Positions 33,140 to 44,174 of a DNA stretch of 64,000 nt are shown piece by piece. A model generated the notes under the pieces. The model searched no databases and was not told where the DNA came from. It saw only the letters and a list, made by a program, of their open reading frames with translations. Numbering within the stretch: the first letter of the stretch is position 1; every line of letters starts with the position of its first letter. This DNA is from Petunia secreta. Taxonomy: Eukaryota > Streptophyta > Magnoliopsida > Solanales > Solanaceae. A program made the translations under genes and the position numbers. The DNA is taken from positions 54,983,001-55,047,000 of the forward strand of contig JARKIP010000005.1 of NCBI GenBank assembly GCA_029990175.1, in the 5' to 3' direction.

Positions 33140-36100
33140 TCATTCTGAACCTATTGACTCTAGATCATCCATTTCCCTCTGTAAATAATGTACCACAAGT
33201 AATGCTCAAACAGGTTACTTGAGCAGCAGTTCAATAACGAAAGATTATATATTTCTTTAATATGTGAGCTGAAAAGTATTTACCATGACAGCAGGAGACT
33301 TATAAGCACATTCCTTTCCAAGCTCAGAGTAGAAATTAAATCCTCCGCCTGGCTTAAGAGTTTTTAAGGCATAGAATAAACTATGTGGGAATTTAACTTT
33401 GCGAACAATTGTAGCTGCATAAAGAACTGAGATACAGCAGGCTGCAGCACACAATCCAGAGAAGATTCCTGCACCTGAAACACAAAGCCAATAGTAGTAA
33501 AATTTCCTCATTTAGAAGCATCGGTAATATGATAGAAGACATATTTTCTGTTAAAAAAAGAAACATCAATAGGCACATTTCTGCAGTGACAAGTAATTAG
33601 AACACAAGCAATGAAACAATGATAACAATAACAGGATATTGATGGATACTAAAACAATAGTATTACCTAAACGTGCATCGTTTTCCCTTAGACCATATGA
33701 TTCTTTCAAATAAATCCGAGATCGATCATATGATACTAGCATTGCCGTGTTAGATGCTATTGCTACTGGAGCGGCCACAGGGAAGCCTCCTTTCCATAGT
33801 GCTAAAACCCCTTCATTTCTTACTACCCGTGTGATAGTACTGAAAACATGTCTGAAGCAATTATATTTGTCAGTTGCTGGTTGAGCAAAACCAGTTCGAA
33901 CAGGTCCTTCTGCAAGAGGATAGCAAATACAAGCTCGAATCGCTCCAGCAGTCAGCCCACAAGCAACCTCTTGATAGAGGGTTAATGGATTCCCTCTATT
34001 TAAAGCTTCCACTTTTCTTGTCAAGAGTCTAGAAGAAAGGGGCAAAAAGTCATTCGTCTTACTAGCTAATCATCATCCATATATAAGTTTAAGAAGGTTC
34101 ATTATCAAAACCACTTAATTTTTCATCATCGGTTCTCTCCTTCATACTAGACAAAACCAAAGTTAAAATTAAAATGAAACAATTGACCTTTTGGCAACGT
34201 GTGAAGTAATAAACATCGTTGTAGTTGATTACAACTAAGTGATGCCTTAGTTAAGATGCTTAATCCTTGACTAACACAAGTATGAATGATACAAGTAAAT
34301 TGTGTATAAAAATAAGAGTAGCATTCTTCTATTTGAAGTAAATAAGATTATAATACTTACTCATAGGATCCAAGTAATGTTGCCGTGTTTATCACCCCAT
34401 GAAACAACGTGAATTGCATTTGCTGGGCAATAACAAACGCATTAGAGGCACATTTAACATAGCAAAAAAATTTGGTTACAAAAAGAAAACTTTGAGAAAT
34501 TAATTGCATAAAGATAGTTAATAGCAGAGAAAATAAAATTCCAAATTTTCAGTGGAAGAAAAACACGACCTACCACATATTATGGAAGAAAGTGGAGCCA
34601 TATATTATGCATCACATTTCCATACAATTTTTTTTTTTTTTTTTTGATAACATAAAGTTTTATTAGGAGTAATAAACAGTACCAAGCTGGTACTGACATA
34701 GTACAACATTTCCGTACAAATTTCAGCCACAGTTCTGTGACTAAAGCAAGACCATAAGGAGAAAAAGAACCTACTGTTGCCTAAGGTGCAACACTGAAGT
34801 TTCACAAACAAAAAAACATACATGCAACCAAAAACGAAAAGGGTCAACTTTGAGGTGCCTAAGGTGCAACACTGAAGTTTCACAAACAAAAAAACAAACA
34901 AAAAAACATACATGCAACCAAAGACGAAAAGGGTCAACTTTGCCCTTGTACTTTGCGAAAGTATCTAAGTTGTTCAGAAGTTTGACTCAGCATTGGCCTC
35001 ACCCTTACAAGTTTGGCTCAAAATTGCCCTTGTTTATTAACGGCGGGGACATATTGAACCAAACCTTTAAGGCTTTAACCAAAGGCAAGTTGGAGCTTTT
35101 CGCAAAGTACAATGGTAACTGTGCCCTTGTGATTTGCCCCCGTGGTTTGAGAAAGGTCTAACATTGCCCTTATGTTTTGCAAAGGTCTAACATTTTGCCA
35201 CTTTAAACAATTCATTACCCGACCCAAAATTCACTACCCGATCGGAACTCTAGTCTTAAACAATTAATTTATTACTCATCTCCTACGTTAAAGCCTTCAA
35301 GGTCTCTCAGCTTTTGCCTCTTGGCAATCAAACTGGCTGCTAAAGCCAATTTCCATTGTAGAGAAAAAGGTGTTATCACAAGGAAATTGGAATGAAATAG
35401 GAAAGATCACTAATTCTAAATTATCGTTTGACTGCACAGTAAAAAATCTGCAAAATAAAGTGTGTTGCATTCATATTCCCATTTACATATTCGAGTCTAA
35501 ATTTAATACCCAAAATTAGTTTAATATCTTTATTTGAATGTGATCTTTGTTAGGCATCTTAGCTCAAATATTGGAGTATCCTATATTAACAAATTGAAGT
35601 GAATTACATGGTGGTTAGAGATGTGGGGAAGTGGTTCACAGTGGTCATAGGCGGCGGAGAAGTGATGATCTTGGGTTGAGTTTAAAAGTCATTTACATGG
35701 TGGTTACAAATGGTGGAGATGGAATTGGGTGGTGGAATGAGTATCGATGGTGGTGGTTATCAATGAAAGGTGGAGATCAGCGAAGGTGGTATGCGGCAGA
35801 TTTATTGAAGGAGAGGAGAGTGACGACGGAGGGTTCAATAATGATTTATTGGTAATGAAACGGTGGAGATACATTCGTCTCCAAAATGTCTGGGAGGTTG
35901 CCGGTCCGAAATCATGGTGCTGCTTTATTTAATTTACTGTTGAAGCTAATCAAGAGAAGGACAAATTGGTTTTGGGTGTAAAGAATGGTCAGGGTGGGTT
36001 CTTTTTTCGTTGGTTGGGTTTGGAATTTGGGATTAATGGGTTGGCCTACAGATTTGTGCCACGTGGGGGGTAAAGAGGGTCTGTTAAAATTAGGGGTAAA

Positions 36101-37882
36101 TATTTTAGTTTCACTAACGGTGAGGGCAGAAATATACGAAAAGTATAACGGAGGTTAACTAATTCTAATAACAATTGCTAGAAGGATAAATATGACCCTT
36201 TTCCGTATTTTCATTGCACATTGGTTCTTCCACTTTAACCCCTCCATCATCAACTGCAATACCCAATTATATTGCCCCTCAACCAATTTGCCTTCACAAC
36301 CCACTACTCCATTTCTTTCTGCAACCTCCAATCAGCCGTTAGCAATCATGTAAACGCCGTCACTTCCAAATCCACCACTCCCAGTTACTTTTTTTACCTA
36401 GATTGTATCATACTCCCTCTGGCCCATTTTGTTTGTCATACTTTCCTTATTAGTCTGTCCCAAAAAGATTGTCATACTTCTAAATTCGGTAATAATTCAA
36501 CTCTAAACTTACTTTTTGACTCATTTATAGCCACACAAATATTCATAACTTATTTTAGACCACAAGTTTCAAAAGTCTTCCTTACTTTATTAAACTTTGT
36601 GCCAAGTCAAACTATGACAAACAAATAGGGACGGAGGGAGTACAACCTTAAGTCCCTATTTTCTCCATTAATCTCATATCTAAAATCCATTTCTTCGTCT
36701 TCCGTTCCTCCCAGGGGCGGCCTAAGCATAAGGCCACTAAGGCCATTGCTTTAGGCCCCCAATATAATAAAGGCCCCAAATTTTGATACCACTAAAAATA
36801 TATATATACATTATTATTTTACAATTATGTATGTATTACTCTTGAAATTTAATTTAGGTTGCTCAAAAGGATGAACAAATTAGGATAAGTTTATATCTCC
36901 CTATTTAATACATTTAACTTCCTTTTGATTTTGAATTTGATTTTTTGTCCACATAAATTCATATTTTCTTTGATTAAGACAATTTTATGTCAGCAATTTT
37001 AACACGATTTGTTAGTAAGATAGAAGAATGAAGTTTAAATAAAAATAAATATGAAGTTTAAATAAAGAATTGTAACAGATAAAAGTACATAAAAATTTCA
37101 TCAAGTATATTTAAGACCTCAAATAAAATTTCGCTTTAGGCCACCATTTTGGTTGGGCGGCCCTGGTTCCTCCACCAAATATCACAACTTTCACTGCAAC
37201 TCATGCTTATCAGGATTGTCCCTTTTCATTTCTTGTTTTTGACTTAAAATAGACCACTCAATAGGTTAGCCGTTTAGGCATTGGCTAATATCACAAAAAA
37301 TATATTCTCCTATTTCATTTATTTTTTCTTGCGAGTAGGTTCAAATTTACCCTTGTACTTTGTAAAAAAGTCGAGATTTTCCCTTGGTCAAAAGTTTGAT
37401 TCAACTATGTTCCTGTTGTTAGTGACTAAGGACACTTTTGAGACAAAATGGTAACAGCAAGGGCACTAAGCCAAACTTCCAACGGATGGCAATCTACCTT
37501 TTCGCAAAATACAAAGGCAAATTTGACCATTTAAGAGGTTACTACTCTTCTTTTCAATAAAGTTCATAACAGGAAACATTTAAATTAAAAAGAAAAAAAA
37601 CAAGAGGCAGATATCAAAAAGTAAATTAATAAATAAATAGCAATATAAACATAGAAGAAAGCAAAGGCAGCAAAAGAGAGCAATAACCTGAGAAGCAGCG
37701 AGCCATGAACGGGGGTAGGTATTGAATTTGTATTGCAAGAAGGACCAAGAGTAACTTATACTCAGTGGAAGCAGTTGAGCAAGTCCTCCATTCACAAATG
37801 GTTTCACTGATGGCCATACACTCTTTCTTAAATTATTCTCCGGAGGCTTTTTGTCCATTTTGTTCAACTCTGAATCTTCCAT
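33140..37882 (-). CDS. DTC-like mitochondrial carrier homologue, unit 2 (open, diverged)
   Basis: Exons 37688-37882, 34361-34422, 33667-34028, 33284-33474 and 33140-33178 (minus strand, GT-AG borders) give an uninterrupted 282-codon frame from ATG 37882. The start was chosen because it precedes the conserved KPFVNGG at residues 28-34 and is the only ATG there. Matching blocks to plant DTC are KPFVNGG, LTLYQEVACGLTAGAI, NEGVLALWKG, LVSYDRS, GLCAAAC and LKTLKPGG. The family's Px(D/E)xx(K/R) motif is replaced in each repeat (for example PLAEGPVR and LYAATIVRK), and about 30 residues of repeat 1 are absent. Intron 1 has grown to 3.3 kb through insertions. It may be a neofunctionalised paralogue or a pseudogene that still happens to be open. 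Unit 1 differs by a stop, K/Q and D/Y. Confidence 0.5.
34628..34705 (-). mobile_element. 3' fragment of poly(A) retroposon in intron 1, unit 2
   Basis: Same fragment as 25716-25790, with a longer T tract. Flanking repeats ACATTTCC(A/G)TACAA lie at 34614-34627 and 34706-34719. It was inherited through the duplication. Confidence 0.6.
34850..34930. repeat. Local tandem duplication in unit 2
   Basis: The segment with 'gtgcctaaggtgcaacactg' and 'catacatgcaacca' occurs twice in a row in unit 2 (from about 34777 and about 34855) but once in unit 1. Confidence 0.8.
35196..36205. other. 1-kb block present only in unit 2
   Basis: In unit 1 this position holds about 36 different bases (26181-26216). 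The block is AT-rich at its ends, with a GGTGG-rich part at 35605-35830. Short frames such as 35631-35855 match nothing recognised. Confidence 0.7.
36413..36640. mobile_element. Stowaway MITE in unit 2 (228 bp)
   Basis: Terminal inverted repeats CTCCCTCTGGCCC and GGGACGGAGGGAG with TA duplications (36411-36412 and 36641-36642) are the hallmarks of Tc1/mariner-type Stowaway elements. Unit 1 has the uninterrupted empty site 'tcatacaacc' near 26428, which confirms the borders. Confidence 0.95.
36712..37165. mobile_element. hAT-type MITE in unit 2 (454 bp)
   Basis: Ends CAGGGGCGGCC and GGGCGGCCCTG form imperfect inverted repeats. An exact 8-bp duplication GTTCCTCC flanks it (36704-36711 and 37166-37173), the size typical of hAT insertion. 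Unit 1 has a single GTTCCTCC at the empty site. The interior is AT-rich with no transposase. Confidence 0.95.
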
Positions 37883-38007
37883 TTTCTTGACTCCACTACA
37901 AAGAATGGTCAAAAGGGGTCTTTCTTTGATCAAATAAAACTTTTCTACAAGTTAAAGGGTGTAAATTACATAAGACTTTAAGTGGGGGGATACTGGTGGG
38001 GTGTCCA

Positions 38008-38235
38008 ATGCATGGATACTGCTTTGTTTCCTTTGGATTGAAAGTCATGTTTATGGTACGAGAAAGGCAGGAAAAGCAATGTCTGTTTTGGGAAGTATGT
38101 CATTATTCAAGAGAGCAGTTTGTTATTCGCAGGACAAATGTTACCGAGTTCATTGATGTTGGAGTAGTTTGTTATAAAGTGAAGGAAAGGTTTGTCCGAT
38201 ATCAGTGGGATAAATCAATTTTGAAGACTTTTTAA
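38008..38235 (+). other. Unidentified small ORF, 75 codons
   Basis: An ATG-started frame just right of the duplication edge encodes a Cys/Val/Arg-rich peptide with no recognised motif. It lies upstream of the carrier gene on the opposite strand and could be a chance frame or an exon remnant. Confidence 0.2.
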
Positions 38236-38297
38236 GTCTTTGTCTCACTTGTTCACTTGATTGAACACACACATATATTTGTGTGTGTGACATAATA

Positions 38298-38553
38298 TGC
38301 CCCTTTTATTTCAAAAAGGTTGAATCTTTACAAAAAAAAATTGACTAATTTTCAATGCGAATTTGCACATCGAATTTTTGAATTTTTTAAAATAAAATTT
38401 ACATATTTAGAAACTACATGAAAAATACTAATAAGTCACAAAAGTTAACAATTCAAAATAGTTAAAAAATATATTTGTAAGGCATGTGGTCAAACTTAAT
38501 CTTGTTTGACCCTTCAAATAGTAATAGGTTCATCTTTTTTGAAACGGATGGAG
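38298..38553. mobile_element. Probable decayed Stowaway-like MITE
   Basis: The right end TTTTTTGAAACGGATGGAG before TA matches the Stowaway consensus. The left end near 38298 (gccccttttatttcaaaaa) is a degenerate inverted match. The length of about 256 bp and the AT-rich body fit. The left border is uncertain. Confidence 0.5.
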
Positions 38554-39349
38554 TATATATTAATATCAAAGACTTGGACGTGGGCGCGGGTCGGATCTTG
38601 AAATAAAATATTTATTTTATTATTATTTCTTTTTTGACAGGAAATTCAATTAATTTAAATTCGAATTTTAAATTTGAATTTAAATAAAATTGAAACATCT
38701 GTTTAAAGAAGAGTTGTGTCTCTTCTTAAAAGATCTGACTCTTGCCCTATAAATTCAGACTTTACTATCATGAAATGGTTATCAAATTTGGCAGTATTCT
38801 TTTTTGTTGTATCCTTTAAGAAAATTGATCTATAATTCACATACAAAATACAGACAATATTTCTTGAAAGATAGCGATCTTTCGTGCCTCGAAACCACTT
38901 TTTCTTCATTGTTTGATGTTCAAATTTTCCAACAATTGATGTTATGTGATTGGCGTTAGGATGGTACGAGAGCAGGACGAAAAAGCAATATTTTCAAGAC
39001 GAGCTGTTAGTAAAATAACATAATGACAAAAAAAATCAAAAATACATAAAAAGTTTAAGAAAATTAAAAATGACTAAAGAAACTTATAAAATAAAAAAAT
39101 ATAAATATTTTCCACAAGTATAAGAAATCAAATAATATTACAGTTTTTATAAGATACAACTAAACTATAAGCCTTAATTAACTTTAAAACAATTAAATTA
39201 TTAAAATTTGTGAAAATTAAAGTGAATCGTAAATAATTCTATTCAATACTATAATTTAAAATATTAATTCTTCAACGGATAAATATAAAATTGCTTCCAA
39301 ATTGTAAACAAATTGAAGTAACAATTTTGAGAGACAGAAATCTAGAATA
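38554..39349. other. AT-rich DNA without recognised genes
   Basis: Contains an AT-rich imperfect palindrome at about 38648-38692 ('aaattcgaattttaaatttg' core). Otherwise featureless. Confidence 0.5.
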
Positions 39350-41600
39350 TGACACAACATATCAACTCATGCCAAGCCTCCATTTACGACTTATCACTCT
39401 TAATTTGGAAGCTCTAGCAAAATCCACTCCAAATGTATGCTCAAAATTAGGACTAAACAAGTAAAGAAATTGACACTAAAACTAAAATCTATTAATTTAC
39501 CACTACTATCACTAGTGTCTCCCTCCTTTAAAGAACATTATTCACCTTTGGAGGACTTCCAAAATTAGACAAACATCTCGGGAGTTAGCTTGCTAATATT
39601 CACACAATTATCACTCTCGATCAAGCAAGTCACAAGAATTATTTTCACAAGTTATGCACTCCTTAGGTATTGAGTCACCATTTATATCAAGTGCAAACAA
39701 GTTCAAAAGGTAGGTATTATTCAAGAAAAACAGAATATCATCAAATGAAAACCTTTCAAGAACACAAGTGCCAATCAAAGCAACATCATCAATGGTGTCC
39801 ATACACTCATAACGCATTTTCCAAATTAGAATCTCTATCAAGCACACGGTCAAAATTAGGACTATCCAAAGAATGATTCACCTTTTCAAATGTACGCTCA
39901 CTTAATAACTCATAACAAGTTTCGTCAATTTTAATCACAAAGAAAGCTACTTTAATTTCAATCAAAGATAATTCATCAACCATTTCAGTCCCTTCAAGTA
40001 AGTGCACACTTTTCATTCCATCACTATTTTCTACTTAACACAAACTACTACCACAATCAAGAATGTTATCAGATGTTATCACATCAAGATCAAGCAATTC
40101 ATTTTCATATTTCTCAAACAAAGGCGGGTGTCATAACATAAGTTACTTTGTTCAAGCTCAACTATTTTCACACCACAAGTACGGAATAATTCACACACAC
40201 AAAAATCATCAATTTTCCTTTCACAAGTATGCCCAACTAGTGCATGCTCACAACTTTTACTTCGACTATTTTCAATCAAGATAAAAAATCATTAATCCCA
40301 TCAAAAGTAAAGCTATCAACCATACTCAAATCTCTATCAAGATTTTTCAAAAAAATACAAGAGTTATGATTAGCTTTGTTACCTTGTAGCACACCTAAAG
40401 ATTCTTCTTTACCTTCACTTTTCAAATTTAAGCTCACTTGTTCATTTGGAGACTTCACATTGGTTTCCTTTTCTTCTTCCATGGATTCACTTCCAAGGAA
40501 AGATTTCCCAATTTAGCATTTCCAAAAGTACCTTCAAAAGATACAAGACTACTAGAGAAAGAAGAAAAGTTAGAATCAGAAGAATGAAAATCCTCACCCT
40601 CACTCTTTTTTTTTTCCTCTTTCTTTTCTCTCATTATTCCCTCAAAATCTTCTCTCTTTTCTTGTGACAAATCACTCACTTGACTCTCTTCTAGCTCTCA
40701 TTTTTCCTCTCTTGAGTTGCCTATTGTCACTCCCTTACTTATCTCAATCTTTTTCCCTCTTAAGTTCATTTGAATTAGTACATGTTCCAAGAATCCCTTT
40801 AGAAAGGGAAGGATGACTCTTCACTTCAACTTTTGATGTGTCCTTTTGAGAATTTTTACCCAACCTTTGCCTAAACCCCTTTGTTTTTGTCTTTTTTTGT
40901 CGAAACTAGCATTTTCAAGAATACTTCTTTGACTTTCAATGGAGTAAAGGCTTCAAGAACAAACTTTTGGCCTCTTAAATTAAGAGAATACTTTCCCAAT
41001 TTGTCACTACACTTAGCATTTCTAGAAATCTTCCATGGTTCCCCCAACAACAAGTGACAACCTTTCATTGACATTACATCACATAACATTTCATATTGAT
41101 AATTGTCAATCTTGAACTTCACCCACACTTGTTGTGTAGTTTCCACAAATATACTTTCATTCAACCAAGGTCACCTATAGGGAAAGGGATGTCTACAAGT
41201 TTTCAACTTTAATTGCTCAATCATAGAAGTACTTGCAACATTAGTACAACTCTTGTCGTCAATTATCATAACTCCTTCCCAACCGTACAACTTGTATGGA
41301 ATAACTTCTTTCTTTCCTCCCAAAGTTGGTCCATACACACTTTATCATACTCATGGTTGTCTACAAGATGATTCCTCTTAACCAAAACTTTCAAGGCATT
41401 GTTAGGTCAAGGCAAATCATTTGTAGGAAAAGTAGCACTTTTTTCTCACTTGGACCTCAAATTTTCCCTCACATTAGAATGAGGAGCATTGAATATTTTA
41501 GTACAAGTAGAATATGTAAACTCCCTTTTTTCTCATTGGACAATTGCATGATAGGGCGTTCAAATTTCAATATAGGAATTTTTATTATTACGTAAAAGCT
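39350..41600 (-). pseudogene. Ty3/gypsy gag-protease relic (minus strand)
   Basis: Minus-strand translation from about 41320 gives IIDDKSCTNVAST, close to the gypsy retropepsin start (a DGG/DSG motif, here DDK). LCDVMSMKGCHLLLGEPW follows at about 41065-41015, the usual protease end. A Lys/Glu/Ser-rich low-complexity linker follows (about 40900-40450), then several short frames with no clear RT. The reading is broken by stops near 41170 and 40870 and by many frame changes. No LTRs were found, so this is a truncated old fragment, and the missing glycines suggest an inactive protease. Confidence 0.65.
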
Positions 41601-41741
41601 GAATAACCCAATTGATAAGAGAAAAATAGAAATTAGACAAGTTTAACGAGGTTCGGTCTTGATTAAACAAAACTAAAATATCGAGTTCAAATAACAAAAT
41701 ATTAATAAGTAGAAAAAATATAGTTAATTCATAAAATGATA

Positions 41742-42159
41742 CTTCCTTCGTCCCAAAAAGATTGTTATATTTTTGAATTTAGAAATAATTTAATTTTAAC
41801 CTTCTCAATTGACTCATTTACTGTCGCACTAATATTCATGATTTATTCTATATCAAAAATTTTATTTTTTTTATTTAAACTATATGTTAAGTGAATTACG
41901 TTATTGGTATTTTTGTTTACTTCGGGTAGTCTCTAGTTTATATCATCACTTCCTTTAATATGTTATTTGCATCTTGATTTGTTTCAAACATATTTTTAAG
42001 TATCTTTTTCGTTAGCCGAGAGTCTCCTGGAAACAACCTCTCTATCTTAGTAGAGGTAATGTCTGCGTATATCTCACTCTCCGTAAATACCATTAGTGAG
42101 AAATTACTGTATATGTTGTGTTAAGTCAAATTACAAAAAATAAAATAGGACGGAGAGAG
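41742..42159. mobile_element. Stowaway MITE, interrupted by a SINE
   Basis: The left end CTTCCTTCGTCCCAAAAAG and right end ATAGGACGGAGAGAG are Stowaway-type inverted repeats. The left flank is TA and the right flank a degenerate TG. The element is split by a retroposon at 41893-42118; without it the MITE would be about 190 bp, a normal length. Confidence 0.8.
41893..42118 (+). mobile_element. SINE, TS-like, nested in the Stowaway MITE
   Basis: The 3' part (about 42013-42118) has the phrases CCGAGAGTCT, GGAAACAACCTCTCTA and GGTAATGTCTGCGTA and ends in TGTTG. These are typical of the 3' region of solanaceous TS-type SINEs. An 8-bp duplication TGTTAAGT flanks it (41885-41892 and 42119-42126). 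No clear tRNA-like A and B boxes are seen at the 5' end, so it may be 5'-truncated or an unusual subfamily. Confidence 0.75.
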
Positions 42160-42377
42160 TGCATGTTATTGTAACAAATACTATTACACACATTTCAACA
42201 ATGTTTGCCCACAATGTGCCTATGACAGTAATTCTTTTACCTTTGACTATTTATCCCAAATAAGACTATGTTGCGCACCAACGGAGTTGTACCTAGTATA
42301 CTTGGGCGATTCCAAGCATTTGAGAAGATCAAGACAATAGAGCTTGCCTTATTTTTATGCAACTTTTGTTTCAATAT
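42160..42377. other. Short spacer before Tat 3' LTR
   Basis: Nothing recognised. Confidence 0.5.
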
Positions 42378-43269
42378 TGTAACAACTAAATTTGCGTCAA
42401 GAAAATAAATATCGAGACAGGAAAATATTGCAACAATATATTTTATTTATCAAAATATGAGTGTTACAATCTCTATGATTCCCCTGATTCGTCTTTTCAA
42501 ACTATAACTTCAAGGGCTTTTGATCTTGAAGTTGGGATTTGAATTTAGATTTGGATTTGCTCTTGATCTTGATCTTGACTTGATGAGTTCAAGGGCTTTG
42601 GAGCTTTGTCTTGAACTTGGTCTTGATCTTGAACTTGTACTTGGATTTAAGGGCTTGAAGCTTGATCTTGAATCTTCGTCTTGATCTCTAGAACTTTGTA
42701 GAGAAATATTTGAGTGCTTGCAGCTTTTGTAGAAATCTCTTGCTTTGATCCACGAGCTCTTTCTTGCTTCTTGTTATGGATTCTTGCTTCTGATTTCTTC
42801 TTTTCAAATGAGAGATTTGACCCCTTTATATAGATATAGGGTGGAGTAGCCACCAAGAAACCCTGACGGGCCTTGGCCCGTGGACCGGCCAATCAGATTT
42901 AAGCAGTGACTAGGCCGTATTTGATTGGCCATAACATGTCACATGTCCACATGGCGTATTTTTATTGGTCTTGGGGTTTGACTTGGATTGCCACATCATT
43001 TGACGTATGGCATGATCCAATTGGCTATTTCATTTGACTTGGCGCCACGTCACTTGCCACGTGGCACATTTTTGGGCCTCTAGGAAAACTTATATCCATT
43101 GGGCCTTAGGCTAATTTGGCTAGCCTAACAAGATTGGACTTTTATTACTTTTAAATAATTAGCCTAATTATATTAGCCCGTAACACTTATTTGGACCAAT
43201 ATGTCTTGAATTTAATACATAGCCATATTATTTCATGGATTTAAATCCAACAAAATTTACTTGTCTACA
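42378..43269 (-). repeat. Tat 3' LTR (892 bp)
   Basis: On the minus strand it starts TGTAGACAAGTAAATTTTG right after a purine tract and ends AATTTAGTTGTTACA. It holds a TATA box (TATATAAAGG at about 42824-42833) and a downstream region of 'aagatcaag' repeats, as in other solanaceous gypsy LTRs. The partner LTR is outside the window, so borders rest on motifs only. Confidence 0.75.
42824..42833 (-). promoter_or_regulatory. TATA box of Tat LTR
   Basis: TATATAAAGG on the minus strand, about 440 bases into the LTR. Confidence 0.6.
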
Positions 43270-43271
43270 AA

Positions 43272-43286
43272 TGCCCCCTACTTCAA
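43272..43286 (-). promoter_or_regulatory. Polypurine tract of Tat element
   Basis: GAAGTAGGGGGCATT on the minus strand lies directly before the LTR start. Confidence 0.75.
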
Positions 43287-44157
43287 GGCTTGTCGGGGTT
43301 TAATTTGTTTGCACCCGAAGACTAGACTTGAAGTAATTTTTTTTTTCCCGGTCATATGATCATTCCCAATTTAGTAGCGTAGAAAGTGAATATATCATAA
43401 GCGAGTCATGATTAAAGTAGGTATCATCCGGTTAACAGCCCATAAAAGTCGCTACTTTTTCATTATGCCAAAAGTGGCTACCTTCCAGTTACTAGCAAAC
43501 AAAAAGGCTATCAAACAATAAAGTATCAAAAGGTGGCTACCATCAGTTAACAGTAGTAAAAGTGGCTGTTGGTCCAAATTTACCCAAAGTTCCCCCGCCT
43601 GAAGCTTCTTTCTTTTCTATTTTCTTTTTCTTTTTCTTTTCCTTGCATGTGGTCTTCCTGTTCCAATTTGGTTACAGTTCCTACTTCTTTTTGGACTCCA
43701 ACAACGACCTTCAAATTTGTATCAAATTAGAACTTTTTCACATCATTAGTCCTCTATAAATAGAGGCCTGAGATCCTTATTTGTTTAATTCACTTGAGGC
43801 AGCACCTGGGTATATCTTTTGCAGAGGCAAGTTTTTTTTTTTTATTCTTTTATGCTCCTTTTTGTTGTATGAGAAATATTCTATTCAAATTAACACTTTC
43901 TTGAAAACTCTTTTTTTTTTCTTCTTCTTTTTTTTTCTTTTTTTTTTCTTCGTGCCTATTTTCCGTAACTTGCACCCTTTTTTTTTTTTTTTTTTTGTAA
44001 CTTTATTTATTCATTCTTCCTTTTTGTTTCCAGCAAGTAAAAGAGGACTTCTGCAGCTTGAATTTTTTTCTTCTCTTGCCAGGTAAAAAATACTTTCTCC
44101 CTTTTGTATTTTTTTTCTTCTTTGCTCTTCTTTTTCTTTTATGTAAGCCAAAAGATG
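43287..44157 (-). other. Tat 3' untranslated region, pyrimidine-rich part
   Basis: Long T and CT runs (43605-44140), and three 'aaagtggctac'-like repeats at 43465-43570. The Phe-rich frames here are low-complexity artefacts. Confidence 0.6.
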
Positions 44158-44174
44158 ATTCTAAAGAAGTCAGC

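Larger units (their letters stand above)
34932..37528. mobile_element. Long-TIR element in intron 1, unit 2, with later insertions
   Basis: Counterpart of 25927-26849, with the same GGTCAA and TTGACC ends. It is enlarged by the unit-2-only block 35196-36205, the Stowaway MITE and the hAT MITE. The 1-kb block ends with 'tatgaccctttt', an inverted match to the left end. The block may therefore be part of a second related element, or the remainder of a longer original that was shortened in unit 1. Confidence 0.5.
27356..38006. repeat. Tandem segmental duplication, unit 2
   Basis: Second copy of unit 1, 10651 bp. The extra length comes from a Stowaway MITE, a hAT MITE, a 1-kb block at 35196-36205 and a small local duplication at 34850-34930. 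All lie in intron 1 of the carrier gene. After 38006 the sequence becomes unique. Confidence 0.9.

Noticed and set aside
35631..35932. Trp/Gly-rich proteins in the unit-2-only block
   Set aside because: They come from GGTGG-rich repeat text and the frame is absent from unit 1.
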